Source: CBDFNN01 sp965250215
GTDB lineage: Bacteria > Bacteroidota > Rhodothermia > Rhodothermales > DATKEJ01
DNA length: 64,000 nucleotides
Direction: 5' to 3'
Assembly (NCBI GenBank): GCA_965250215.1
Contig: CBDFNN010000004.1
Location: 1,054,001-1,118,000, forward strand
The position numbers were made by a program, and so were the translations under genes. The notes beneath the pieces were generated by a model. The model was not told the origin of the DNA. It ran no database searches and was given only the letters and a program-made list of their open reading frames with translations. Of the stretch, positions 46,087 through 54,595 are shown piece by piece (position 1 is the first letter of the stretch; every line of letters begins with the position of its first letter).

Positions 46087-47622
46087 CTAGTTGCGAGACC
46101 CTGTTGGTAGAGGAACGATAATCGTAATTCCACCACCGTTAGAGGACCGACTAGGATCCAAAGATCCAGCAGTACCGTCGCGTGGATCGCCGAAATGGCT
46201 GCCTCCAAATAAACTAGGCCCACGGAATCCTACCGTTGGATTCGAAATAGAGGACTGTCCCAGAGACCTAAGGCTTAAATCGAACAACAGAGGTAAAGTC
46301 TGTTGGTGATGCGAAACAGCTGGTTGGCTTACTGTTTCCTCAACATCTTGGACCGGCTGAGCTAAGTCTTCACCTAGAAGATCCGGAGCTTCTTCTGGAG
46401 GGTCATCCTGTAGTGGCACGAGAACAACCGCATCTTCCGGTTCATCGGGTTCAGGATCTGCTGGTTTTCTATTTGGGTCGAATGCATCGCTAGCGGTCAT
46501 AATTTCCAGTCCGTCAAAAGTCTGAATTAAAGACCTTCTGTTACCTGGTAAAGCGGCGAGGTCTCGTTCGGCTAGGATTAAGTCACTATTCGTTAAAATC
46601 GTCTCAGCGCGAGAATAGTCACCTTCTGTAATTTCTTTGTAGCCATTTCCGTAGTCTAGAAAACCATTGACGTCTGCGGTATAAAGACTCTCGATACTTT
46701 CCAAATAAGCCTCTTTACTTTCGACCCACTCAAAAAGCCTCAGATCTCTGATTTCATCAACAACATGCTCAATTAGCGTTTTCTGCAAACTCAAAAGCCC
46801 CTCAGAAGTAACGGTCGCCTCGACGCTTGGACCACTATATACGGTACCGTTCGAAGCCAATGAAATTTGATATGTGGCTACGAGGCTCCCAAGGACTTCG
46901 CTGACAGATCCACTGACGACATATTCTGCGTCGACCAGCTTTCCAAAAACCGCAGGTGAGTAAGGATTGTTGGCAATCCCAAATGATCTGGTATCAACCA
47001 TGGCCATCCCAGATCTGAGTTGAGAGCTTTCTACGCTAGAAATGGAAACGTTCGTGTTCGGTCCAAGATCATCAATGGCTTGTTGGAGGTATCCAGCCAA
47101 AGCATATCCGATGGGTCCAAGGACTTCCAACTCACTATTGTTTTGAAATGGGACAACGACCACTCTAGTCCTGGCAAAGTCTTGATCGAAGAAATAATTG
47201 AGACTGTCAAGTTCGCTGGGAGCCAGAAATCCCAATTCTTCTGTGGTTTGTAGATGGACATGGCGGAGTCTACTATCCACTATTTCATTTAACCCATCAA
47301 AGCTTGAGATTCCCAGAAAGGAATGATAGTCGCCCTGTGCACCAATGAAATCTCCAGTAAACTCGCGAGCCAAAGCTCTATAGAGAAGAGACTTTTGTAT
47401 ATCTAGGTCACTTCCACTGAGATCCTGAACCTTAGTAAACCCCGTTGGGATTTCAAGTGTCCGCGCTATTTCGCTTACACAAGCAAGCCCCTCCTGATAT
47501 TGATCAGCAGCAAGTAATTCTCTGCATGAATCTAATTCAGGTCCAAGATATTGCGCTTGGACGCTAGACCAGCTGAAAGCGAAGAAAAAGGAGGCTAATA
47601 AGTGATGAGAAAACTTTTTCAT
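46087..47622 (-). CDS. CsgG/TolB-like exported protein with Pro-rich tail
   Basis: A 511-residue exported protein; ATG 47622 gives a signal peptide (HLLASFFFAFSWSSVQA), while an upstream TTG/ATG extension is polar. After an N-terminal region with two cysteines (DSCRELLAADQYQEGLAC) the middle matches the nucleotide-free alpha/beta fold shared by CsgG, TolB N-terminal and FlgO proteins: TRVVVVPFQNNSELEVLG, LAGYLQQAIDDL, VSISSVESSQL, DAEYVVSGSVSEVLGSLVATYQI. A 130-residue acidic, proline-rich low-complexity tail follows (PADPEPDEPEDAVVLVPL) and a Gly/Ser-rich end. There is no lipobox, unlike classical CsgG, so channel function is doubtful. It leads the five-gene minus-strand cluster. Confidence 0.65.
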   Translation of the reverse strand: MKKFSHHLLASFFFAFSWSSVQAQYLGPELDSCRELLAADQYQEGLACVSEIARTLEIPTGFTKVQDLSGSDLDIQKSLLYRALAREFTGDFIGAQGDYHSFLGISSFDGLNEIVDSRLRHVHLQTTEELGFLAPSELDSLNYFFDQDFARTRVVVVPFQNNSELEVLGPIGYALAGYLQQAIDDLGPNTNVSISSVESSQLRSGMAMVDTRSFGIANNPYSPAVFGKLVDAEYVVSGSVSEVLGSLVATYQISLASNGTVYSGPSVEATVTSEGLLSLQKTLIEHVVDEIRDLRLFEWVESKEAYLESIESLYTADVNGFLDYGNGYKEITEGDYSRAETILTNSDLILAERDLAALPGNRRSLIQTFDGLEIMTASDAFDPNRKPADPEPDEPEDAVVLVPLQDDPPEEAPDLLGEDLAQPVQDVEETVSQPAVSHHQQTLPLLFDLSLRSLGQSSISNPTVGFRGPSLFGGSHFGDPRDGTAGSLDPSRSSNGGGITIIVPLPTGSRN

Positions 47623-47930
47623 GCAATAATTGGTGAGCCGAACCTTTCGCATATTGTTGGAATCAGCCAAATTTGATGTGGATATTCTATTGTTTCAAGA
47701 CTCAGAAAGCCGTCAGAATCTTAAAGATACTTGGAACGCAAACAGAGGATGCATTTAAGACGGATTTCCTCTGCTTGGGTTTGATTTTGTAGAAGGTTTT
47801 AGCAGTATTCATGTTCCCAGATGAGTAATGAGCCTCATTAGACCCTTTCTTTATTCGACGACTTCGATTTGACTAGGAACAGGAGTAAAATATTCCTCTT
47901 AAACGCTGTTATTCGCAAGAATAAGCGGCA
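47623..47930. other. Divergent intergenic region, surface cluster versus rel
   Basis: A 308-base gap between the CsgG-like gene (minus strand) and the (p)ppGpp synthetase gene (plus strand). No convincing coding frame. It must contain promoters for both. The only structure I can support is the hairpin at 47904-47927 next to the rel start and a loose AGGAA/TTCCT inverted repeat around 47876-47897. Confidence 0.45.
47904..47927 (+). promoter_or_regulatory. Hairpin just before the rel start codon
   Basis: CGCTGTTATTC (47904-47914) can pair with GAATAAGCG (47919-47927) around a GCAA loop with one or two unpaired bases, ending 3 bases before the ATG at 47931. It occupies the place where a ribosome would bind, and no Shine-Dalgarno is visible. 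It could limit translation of rel; not tested. Confidence 0.35.
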
Positions 47931-50198
47931 ATGTCAACAGAAACTGGCGACATATCAGTAAAGGATATTGACATCTGGAAAGAAGTCGAAGAATATCAAA
48001 TTGCTCCAGCATTTCAGGAGCAGTTCGAAGGGGTTCTGTCGAAAGCGAAAAAAGTCGTACGGTCGGTCGACGAAGAAATGCTACGAAAAGCATTTATGCT
48101 GGCGGCGTGGGCACATAGGAACGATAAGAGAGCATCGGGTCTTCCCTACATTTCTCATCCCCTAGCCGTTGCAGAAATCATGTCTTCTGATCTTCATTTC
48201 GATGATATATGTGTGGCAGCTGCTTTGCTTCACGATGTTGTTGAGGACAACAGTCAGATTACACTTGACCTCATTGAAAAACATTTTGGAAGTCCCCTAA
48301 CCCCCATTATTGATGGACTAACCAAAATTGAAAAGGAGTTTGAGACCCGTCATATGAAACAGGCGGAAAACTTCAAGAAGCTCCTACTCTCAATGGCATC
48401 TGACATTCGGGTCATTCTGGTAAAATTTGCAGACCGGCTCCACAATATGAGGACTTTGTCCTCATTGCCCATTGATAGGCAACTAAAAATAGCGAGCGAG
48501 ACAAGAGTTCTTTTCGCACCCCTGACCCATCGTTTCGGTCTGTTTAAAATCAAGAATGAACTTGAAGACCTGTCATTAAAGGTTCTTGATCAGCAGGGCT
48601 TTTACGAAATATCAGAAGGCTTACATGCGAAAAAGCATGAAAGGGAAGCCTACGTCAAAACCTTCACCGAACCCCTTAAAGCCCATCTCTTGGATGCCGG
48701 ATTTCTATTTGAAATTTACGGCCGACCTAAACACATCTCGTCCATCTACCGAAAGATGCGTAAGCAAGGCGTGAGTCTGGATGAGATCTATGACTTATTT
48801 GCAGTTCGCATAGTCATGTCAACAAATGGTAGGCAGGGCAAGGAAGATTGTTGGAGGGTTTACTCCTTGATAACTGATCTTTATAAACCTATCCCAGAAC
48901 GATTTCGTGATTTTATTTCGGTCCCAAAATCGAATGGATATCAGAGTTTACATACAACTGTCTTTGGTCCAGGTGGCAAGCGAATCGAAGTTCAGATAAG
49001 AACTCAGCAGATGCATGAAATTGCTGAAAAGGGTGTAGCAGCCCATTGGAAATACAAAGAAGGGGAGAGCATCAAAGATGGTGAGCTTGAGGACGAAAGA
49101 TATAATTGGGTCCGCGATCTGCTCGATCATGCAGAATCTGTAGCGGGAGCCACAGATTTTGTATCTGACTTCCGCCAGGATTTCAAGAGTGAGGAGATAT
49201 ACGTCTTTACTCCAAAGGGAGATTTGTTCACCCTGCCTAAGGGTGCAACGGCGGTTGACTTTGCTTTCAGAATCCACACAGAGATTGGAATGCACTGCAA
49301 TGGAGCTATCGTTAATAACAAAGCCATTCCCCTATCTCAACCTCTAAACAGCGGAGAGCAGGTTGAGATACTTACAAACAAAAATAAGCGACCTAATCCG
49401 TCGTGGATGTCATTCGTTGTTACTCAAAAAGCTCGGAGCAAGATTCGACAATGGCTGAATGAAGAGAGGCGAGAGTTTATTGTTCAAGGTCGGGATACTT
49501 GGAAAAAAATTGCCGCTAAGAAAAAGCTCTCCATGTCGAATGCCGAAATGGCTCAGCTAGCGCGCTCGATGAAATTCTCGAACGCGGAGCAGATGTATGC
49601 TGAGATCGGCCAAGGATTGTGCAGCGTGAAGGAGATTATTGCCGAGGCTACAAAAAAAGCCAAAGAATCAGATCCTGTACAGCCGAAAGTATATGAGAAA
49701 AAAGCTGATCTCAATAAATTTCTTGAATCGGCTCAGTCTGGTGAATCGACAGCTCTGTTGGTCAATGGAGAAGTCATCAAAGACCTCGTTCTTGAGTATG
49801 CAACATGTTGCAAACCCATCCCTGGTGATCCGGTTTATGGCTACTTAGGTCGTAAAGGCGGAATAAAAATCCATCGAAAGTCTTGCATAAACACCGAACA
49901 CATGCTTCGTCGGTCCGATCGAGTTCTTGATATTGAGTGGCGGCGAAAAAAAGATAAAAGTTTTATTTCAGGACTGAAAGTTGTCGGAGAAGATCGAATG
50001 GGGGTGGCAAATGAGATTACTAATGCGATTTCAACAACTTTAAACATTAACATTCGATCTTTGACAGTTCAAGCCAAAGATGCTGTTTTTGATGCCGTTA
50101 TCGTGTTGGACGTAAAGGATTTAGACCAATTAAAGATCGTTATAGATCGCTTGAAAGCCATTCCAGGAATGTACTCGGTTTCTCGACTGGAAGAGTAG
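47931..50198 (+). CDS. rel: Bifunctional (p)ppGpp synthetase/hydrolase (RelA/SpoT family)
   Basis: A 755-residue stringent-response enzyme that makes (p)ppGpp from GTP/GDP and ATP and also hydrolyses it. Order: HD hydrolase domain (HRNDKRASGLPYISHPLA and ALLHDVVEDN at 101-106, intact, so hydrolase-active by sequence), synthetase domain (RPKHISSIYRKMRKQG, DLFAVRIVM, SVPKSNGYQSLHTTVFG and RIEVQIRTQQMHEIAEKG), TGS domain (EIYVFTPKGDLFTLPKGATA), a helical/zinc-finger-like region (EYATCCKPIPGDPVYGY) and C-terminal ACT domain. Length and order are those of single Rel enzymes found where only one long RSH protein exists. HU and ruvX genes follow. Confidence 0.96.
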   Translation: MSTETGDISVKDIDIWKEVEEYQIAPAFQEQFEGVLSKAKKVVRSVDEEMLRKAFMLAAWAHRNDKRASGLPYISHPLAVAEIMSSDLHFDDICVAAALLHDVVEDNSQITLDLIEKHFGSPLTPIIDGLTKIEKEFETRHMKQAENFKKLLLSMASDIRVILVKFADRLHNMRTLSSLPIDRQLKIASETRVLFAPLTHRFGLFKIKNELEDLSLKVLDQQGFYEISEGLHAKKHEREAYVKTFTEPLKAHLLDAGFLFEIYGRPKHISSIYRKMRKQGVSLDEIYDLFAVRIVMSTNGRQGKEDCWRVYSLITDLYKPIPERFRDFISVPKSNGYQSLHTTVFGPGGKRIEVQIRTQQMHEIAEKGVAAHWKYKEGESIKDGELEDERYNWVRDLLDHAESVAGATDFVSDFRQDFKSEEIYVFTPKGDLFTLPKGATAVDFAFRIHTEIGMHCNGAIVNNKAIPLSQPLNSGEQVEILTNKNKRPNPSWMSFVVTQKARSKIRQWLNEERREFIVQGRDTWKKIAAKKKLSMSNAEMAQLARSMKFSNAEQMYAEIGQGLCSVKEIIAEATKKAKESDPVQPKVYEKKADLNKFLESAQSGESTALLVNGEVIKDLVLEYATCCKPIPGDPVYGYLGRKGGIKIHRKSCINTEHMLRRSDRVLDIEWRRKKDKSFISGLKVVGEDRMGVANEITNAISTTLNINIRSLTVQAKDAVFDAVIVLDVKDLDQLKIVIDRLKAIPGMYSVSRLEE

Positions 50199-50211
50199 GT
50201 TCCGGTTTTTG

Positions 50212-50244
50212 TTGCACTTATTGTCGTCGCTAGGCGTAATTTTG
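50212..50244 (+). promoter_or_regulatory. Candidate Bacteroidota-type promoter for the HU gene
   Basis: TTG at 50212-50214 and TAATTTTG at 50237-50244 fit the Bacteroidota sigma-A pattern TTG-N17 to 23-TAnnTTTG, with 22 bases between. Transcription would start near 50251, leaving a leader of about 108 bases before the HU start. Pattern match only. Confidence 0.4.
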
Positions 50245-50306
50245 CCATTATCGAAAGAAGTAGGAATCACCCGAACCTTCCTTCTGATATAGTAGTCCAA
50301 ATATAG

Positions 50307-50326
50307 TATGCCAGTGAATTGGCATA
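50307..50326. repeat. Inverted repeat in the leader of the HU gene
   Basis: TATGCCA (50307-50313) and TGGCATA (50320-50326) are perfect 7-base arms with a 6-base spacer. It lies about 33 bases before the HU start codon and downstream of the candidate promoter. It resembles a binding site for a dimeric protein, possibly HU itself or a repressor; a leader hairpin is the alternative. Confidence 0.4.
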
Positions 50327-50358
50327 TAGTTTATATCTATTAACGCCACAAAAACAAT

Positions 50359-50721
50359 ATGAACGAAGAGCAATCGATCACCTTGACTAAAAAGGACGTT
50401 GCTAGGAGAGTATCAGAGTTACAAAAAGAACCGATTTACAAATGCGAGCCTTGGGTTCACTCCGTAATTCAGGCGCTTGGAGATCTGATGATAGAAGCTG
50501 ATCCCGAAGTACGGATTGAGCTGAGAGACTTTGGAGTTTTCGAAGTCAAAAAGACCAAAGCAAAGCCTAAAGCCAGAAATCCGAAAACCAACGAAACGGT
50601 CTTCATTCCTAGTCGCAGAAAGACTCATTTCAAACCAGGTAAACGTCTCAAGAAAGTTCTACAACGACCTCTAGCGGATTCCGGATATTCTATCCCAAAA
50701 GGTAGCGCTGACGAAGTCTAG
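50359..50721 (+). CDS. HU-family DNA-binding protein
   Basis: A 120-residue HU/IHF-like nucleoid protein. Visible parts: LTKKDVARRVSELQ helix 1, helical dimer core, EVRIELRDFGVFEVKKTKAK (the conserved G-x-F and beta strand), the DNA-binding arm with ARNPKTNETVFIPSRRKTHF and the FKPGKRLKKVL end. The arm shows the R-N-P-x-T motif whose proline inserts between base pairs. A tail of about 20 residues after the core is longer than E. coli HU (90). No Shine-Dalgarno; the leader is CAAAAACAAT. It is followed by ruvX after 31 bases. A promoter and an inverted repeat lie upstream. Confidence 0.93.
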   Translation: MNEEQSITLTKKDVARRVSELQKEPIYKCEPWVHSVIQALGDLMIEADPEVRIELRDFGVFEVKKTKAKPKARNPKTNETVFIPSRRKTHFKPGKRLKKVLQRPLADSGYSIPKGSADEV

Positions 50722-50752
50722 TTTTAGAATTCAAGAAGACCGATCTTCGGAC

Positions 50753-51190
50753 ATGTTAAATGCTCCGTCGGAAGGTCGATTTCTTGCGATTGATTACGGA
50801 ACCCGGAAATCGGGACTTGCCGTAACAGACCCCTTGAAAGTCATTTGTCAACCGCTTAAGACGGTTGCGACCACTTCTTTAATAGAGGAGCTAATCGCCT
50901 TTGTTAGGAAGGAGAATGTCGTAAAAATTATCGTTGGCTGGCCTATACAGGAAGACGGTTCTATGGCTGAAATCACGAGAACCGTCGAGAATTTCGTGGG
51001 TAGGCTAAAAAAGAAGATAAAAGGAGTCGATATAGAGCTTTGGGACGAGCGATACTCTTCGGTCAGAGCTCGCGAAAAACTTCTGGAGTCGGGTCTAAAA
51101 AAGAAAAAGAGAAACGAAAGAGGCCGCGTGGACTCCATGGCGGCTCTGGTCATTCTTGAAGAATATCTGGAGGCCAATCCTCTTTCCTAG
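50753..51190 (+). CDS. ruvX: Holliday junction resolvase RuvX / pre-16S rRNA nuclease YqgF
   Basis: A 145-residue RNase-H-fold protein, the family's normal length. Acidic active-site residues are in FLAIDYGTRKSGLAVTDP, the second block IIVGWPIQEDGSMAEI and the third WDERYSSVRAREKLLESG followed by RGRVDSMAALVILEEYL. The family processes the 5' end of 16S rRNA and was first proposed as a Holliday junction resolvase. Its stop at 51190 is directly followed by the deformylase ATG at 51192, so the two genes are probably cotranscribed. Confidence 0.93.
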   Translation: MLNAPSEGRFLAIDYGTRKSGLAVTDPLKVICQPLKTVATTSLIEELIAFVRKENVVKIIVGWPIQEDGSMAEITRTVENFVGRLKKKIKGVDIELWDERYSSVRAREKLLESGLKKKKRNERGRVDSMAALVILEEYLEANPLS

Positions 51191-51191
51191 A

Positions 51192-51776
51192 ATGCCCATG
51201 ATTCATCCAATTGTTGTCTACGGAAATCCCATTCTTAGGGAGAAAACTGTTGAGATCCCTGAAGACAGTGAAGAGCTACAGACCCTCATCTTGGATATGT
51301 TTGAGACCATGAAAGAGGCTTCAGGTGTTGGTTTGGCCGCCCCGCAAATCGGTCGCTCTGAAAGGATGTTCGTTGTCTCACTGGCAGCCATTCGAGAAGC
51401 GGACGAGGACTCTCCAGTACCTTTTCCAGACAAGAACAATTTAGCGATCATCAATCCGCGACTAGAACTTCTTGAATCTGAAAAAATCGATTTTGAAGAG
51501 GGTTGCCTGTCGCTTCCAGATATTCGGGAATTTGTAACACGTCCTGATTCCGTCAGAATCCAATTTCTAGACCAAGATTTTCAGACTCAGGACTTAGAAC
51601 TGACCGACATGATGGCTCGTGTCTTCCAACACGAATTTGATCATTTGGAAGGCGTCCTATTTCTCGATAGGATATCGACCTTCCGAAGGAAGTTATTGAA
51701 ACGCCGATTGAAGGACATGAGCTTGGGATTCGTTGAAGCGAGTTACCCATTACTCATCAATGGAGAGGTAGTCTAG
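51192..51776 (+). CDS. def: Peptide deformylase
   Basis: Removes the formyl group from the N-terminal methionine of new proteins; metal-dependent. 194 residues from the ATG at 51192 (MPMIHPIVVYGNPILREKT), the family's usual N-terminus; an in-frame ATG at 51156 would overlap ruvX. All three family motifs are intact: GVGLAAPQIG, EEGCLSLPD with the metal cysteine, and QHEFDHLEGVLFLDR with HEFDH supplying two histidines and the catalytic glutamate. Immediately follows ruvX and precedes a MOSC gene with one base between stop and GTG start. Confidence 0.96.
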   Translation: MPMIHPIVVYGNPILREKTVEIPEDSEELQTLILDMFETMKEASGVGLAAPQIGRSERMFVVSLAAIREADEDSPVPFPDKNNLAIINPRLELLESEKIDFEEGCLSLPDIREFVTRPDSVRIQFLDQDFQTQDLELTDMMARVFQHEFDHLEGVLFLDRISTFRRKLLKRRLKDMSLGFVEASYPLLINGEVV

Positions 51777-51777
51777 A

Positions 51778-52599
51778 GTGGGTAGGTCCCTTTCCATTGG
51801 AGGTATTTTTATTCACCCTGTAAAATCTCTGTCTCCTATTTCCCTCGATACATCGGAAATAACTCTGCGAGGTCTAAGGAACGATAGGCGGTGGATGATG
51901 ATTGACGACAACAATCGATTCATTTCTCAAAGGTCGCATCCGAAGGTAAGGCTTTGCAATATTCGTCAATCAGAAAGCGGCTTTGAAATTTCTACTCCTG
52001 ACAACTCAAGTGCCGAAATTCCTGCCGAGTTGCTAGATGGCGAGAGTATTTCAACCAGAATGTTTGACGACCAAGCAATTTTGGTCTCTCCTTTTGGTGG
52101 AGATGCGAATCTCGTGATGAGTAAATATTTGGGAGAGGATATTCGCTTTTGTTATCAAAGAGATGAGCACATTAGGCCGAGTGATCCTGAGTATAGCCTT
52201 GAAGGAGACAACTTCAGCCTAGCGGATGGATTTCCAATTCTGGTTACGAATCAGGCATCGCTGGACGATTTGAACAGTCGAATGACTAGAGCTTTACCGA
52301 TGTCGAGATTTCGGCCGAATCTAGTAGTTGAGGGAGACTTGATCGCATGGGAGGAAGATCATTGGAGCTATTTGAAAAATGGTACCGTCTCTTTAAGAAT
52401 TGTTAAGGCTTGTGCCCGCTGTGCGGTCGTGACAGTTTCGGATGAAGGGAAATTCCAGAAAGAGCCTCTCCATACTTTAAATAGCTTCCGCAATTGGGGA
52501 GGGAAAGTCTTGTTTGGCATGAACATCATTCCGGATCATTCAGGGCGGATATCGGTGGGAGATGACTTGAGGATTGAAACAAACACCACAAATGGATAA
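51778..52599 (+). CDS. MOSC-domain protein (YcbX-like)
   Basis: A 273-residue protein with the N-terminal MOSC beta-barrel (GIFIHPVKSLSPISLD, then GLRNDRRWMMIDDNNRFISQR) and the MOSC domain with conserved cysteine in KACARCAVVTVSDEGKFQKE. MOSC proteins deliver or use sulfur or molybdenum cofactor; YcbX-type members reduce N-hydroxylated bases with a partner reductase, not seen here. Start is GTG at 51778, one base after the deformylase stop. It overlaps the next small gene by 8 bases. Confidence 0.85.
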   Translation: MGRSLSIGGIFIHPVKSLSPISLDTSEITLRGLRNDRRWMMIDDNNRFISQRSHPKVRLCNIRQSESGFEISTPDNSSAEIPAELLDGESISTRMFDDQAILVSPFGGDANLVMSKYLGEDIRFCYQRDEHIRPSDPEYSLEGDNFSLADGFPILVTNQASLDDLNSRMTRALPMSRFRPNLVVEGDLIAWEEDHWSYLKNGTVSLRIVKACARCAVVTVSDEGKFQKEPLHTLNSFRNWGGKVLFGMNIIPDHSGRISVGDDLRIETNTTNG

Positions 52600-52819
52600 G
52601 GAAAAGCTGGATGCTACCATTGAGTCGGGTCAATTTGACAAGGAGTCCCTTGATTTGGCTACAGACTTGATAAAGCAAAAATTATCGGCAGGAGAACCAA
52701 TCTCGTTCGGTGATATGGGTACCATCGAATTGGAGCATCGGCCAACAACCGTTGAGACCAAGGACGATGGTACGGTTGAAATCTATCCGCCACAAAACAA
52801 GGTTAGATTATCCAAATAG
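52592..52819 (+). CDS. Small protein resembling the core and arm of HU-like proteins
   Basis: A 75-residue protein starting at the ATG at 52592 inside the end of the MOSC gene. It has a helical first part (ESLDLATDLIKQKLSAGEPI) and then FGDMGTIELEHRPTT, which resembles the G-x-G-T/F beta strand of HU, and TVEIYPPQNKVRLSK, which resembles the arm end. The DNA-binding RNP motif is absent, so it may be an HU-like dimerisation or HU-CCDC81-type remnant. This family link is weak. It is cotranscribed with the MOSC gene upstream and the beta-CASP gene 31 bases downstream. A real gene is likely because of the overlap, spacing and composition. Confidence 0.55.
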   Translation: MDKEKLDATIESGQFDKESLDLATDLIKQKLSAGEPISFGDMGTIELEHRPTTVETKDDGTVEIYPPQNKVRLSK

Positions 52820-52850
52820 TTACGACGGAGAACATGATTCTGAGACAAGT

Positions 52851-54242
52851 ATGAAATTTGCACAACTTGGCCAAGATCATGTAATAGGAGCAAGCTGTCA
52901 TTACGTTCAAGCTGGCGATGTAGGAATTATTCTTGACGCCGGTCAAAATCCTAACGATGACGGTCCGGCAGGTCTTCCTGCATACTCTCTACTTGACAAA
53001 CATCTTGATCTTCCATTGGATCATGTTTTGATCACGCATTCGCACCACGACCATGTTGGTTCTCTTCCAGTTCTACTGCGGAAGATGCCATTTCTGTCAG
53101 TGCACATGAGTCATTCCACTCGCCTTCTTCTCGACATCATTCTACCTGCCTCAGCTCGATTGCAAAAAAGGAGAGTATTAGAAGGAGTAGCCAATCACCC
53201 TCCGATGTATGATCAGGAGCAAGTCGATGCCCAAAGCTTTCTTTATGAAGGTCACGGCTTGGAGGAGCCATTTGCGCTGCCTGGATTGTATACAGACAAT
53301 GGCCCGATGGTGAGTTTATACCATGCCGGCCATGTTTTGGGAGCTGTGGGTGTCAAAATAGATTTTGAGGAGGACGGGGAAGAACGGAGCTTCTTTTACA
53401 CGAGCGACACCAACACCAATGATCAAGAGATACAACCAGGTGGTCAGTATCCCGATGAGGGCGTCGACATTCTTCTGCTTGAAAGTACCTTGGGAGCCGA
53501 TCCTAATATGGCTGACATTAATAGAGTTGAGCAGGCCGAATCACTGGGCGAACGAGTTGCTGCAACCATCAGCAGGGGAGGGTCAGTTCTAATTCCGGTT
53601 TTTGCTCTTGGTCGTTCTCAGGAAGTCATCACTTTGGTGGGAAAGTGGAAAGAGGAGGGCATGATTCCAGATACGACTCCGGTTTACACTGCTGGTAGCA
53701 TGCGCGGAATGTCAGATATTTACGACAAGACAAGATTTAGCACTCCACGTAACGACCCTCATCACGAAATCTATTCAGTTCAGCAAAAAAGACTTCCTCG
53801 TAATAGGGATCGAATTAACGAGACATTGAAGGAGCCCGCAATTCATATTGCTGCAAGTGGAATGATGTTCGAGAACACACTATCCAATAGGCTAGCAAGT
53901 CTTTTGGTCAAAGACGAATTGAGTTCGATATTCTTCGTTGGCTATTTGAAAGAAGATTGTCCCGGAGACAGGCTGATTAAGGCCTCGGAAAATGGAGAAC
54001 AGGTACTCCTTAGCGATAAATCTGGCCATCAGGAAGTTAAATGTGAGGTTCAGAAATTCAGATTAAGTGGCCACAGTGATAGAGATGAATTGTTGAGTAT
54101 CGTCGACAAAGTTTCGCCGAAAAAAGTACTCCTAGTTCACGGAGAGCAGGTTGCAAGAGATTGGATGAAGTCAGCCATCGAGAAAAAACACCCTGAGATT
54201 GAGGTAATTTGCCCCAATCAGGGCGAAATAATTGATATTTAG
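52851..54242 (+). CDS. Metallo-beta-lactamase/beta-CASP RNA nuclease-like protein
   Basis: A 463-residue beta-CASP family protein. Start at 52851 (MKFAQLGQDHVIGASCHYV). The metal motif 2 is THSHHDHVGSLP, motif 3 YHAGHVLGAVGVK, motif 4 FYTSDTNTNDQE; the beta-CASP insert is seen as IHIAASGMMFENTLSNR, and the C-terminal histidine block as FRLSGHSDRDELLSIVDK and KVLLVHGEQVA. This arrangement matches RNA exonuclease/endonuclease enzymes such as CPSF73-like and YsdA-type members found in Bacteria. It acts in the cytoplasm on RNA; the exact target is unknown. An upstream extension through the preceding gene is rejected as it reads out of that gene's frame and is not conserved-looking. Confidence 0.88.
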   Translation: MKFAQLGQDHVIGASCHYVQAGDVGIILDAGQNPNDDGPAGLPAYSLLDKHLDLPLDHVLITHSHHDHVGSLPVLLRKMPFLSVHMSHSTRLLLDIILPASARLQKRRVLEGVANHPPMYDQEQVDAQSFLYEGHGLEEPFALPGLYTDNGPMVSLYHAGHVLGAVGVKIDFEEDGEERSFFYTSDTNTNDQEIQPGGQYPDEGVDILLLESTLGADPNMADINRVEQAESLGERVAATISRGGSVLIPVFALGRSQEVITLVGKWKEEGMIPDTTPVYTAGSMRGMSDIYDKTRFSTPRNDPHHEIYSVQQKRLPRNRDRINETLKEPAIHIAASGMMFENTLSNRLASLLVKDELSSIFFVGYLKEDCPGDRLIKASENGEQVLLSDKSGHQEVKCEVQKFRLSGHSDRDELLSIVDKVSPKKVLLVHGEQVARDWMKSAIEKKHPEIEVICPNQGEIIDI

Positions 54243-54595
54243 CTATTCTGGCTGATCTTACTTGTCTAGAAGATCTGATGTCGTGACTATTTCCACTCTC
54301 ATTTTGTCCAAACGGCGATAGATTCTCGCAAAAAGAGTAGTCTTGGAGAAAGCGTAGTTCAATAATTCCCGCCAGATTTTCCAGACAAGCCAGATTTGCT
54401 GGAGAGCCAGACAAAGCGGATCCGCTAGAAAAGCTTGATCGCAATATCATCTTTAGGAAACCGAAGTCCTTACTTTTACCTTTAAGAGGCATAACTTGTA
54501 CTCCTCTAGATCCGGTTCAAAATGCCAAATCTGTCAAAATCAACTGGGAGTAATTGCTGCAACTTCCCACACCAACAAACAAACACTCTAAGCTG
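54243..54595. other. Intergenic region with no clear feature
   Basis: A 353-base gap between the beta-CASP gene and the repeat-protein gene. I see no convincing gene. A minus-strand open frame at 54058-54492 overlaps the nuclease gene and has random-looking composition. The promoter for the repeat protein is probably near 54470-54560; a TTTTACCTTTA box at about 54473 is a poor match to TAnnTTTG. Confidence 0.4.

Noticed and set aside
54058..54492. 144-residue minus-strand open frame between the beta-CASP gene and the repeat protein
   Set aside because: It overlaps the strongly supported nuclease gene by about 185 bases and shows no signal peptide, motif or helical periodicity.
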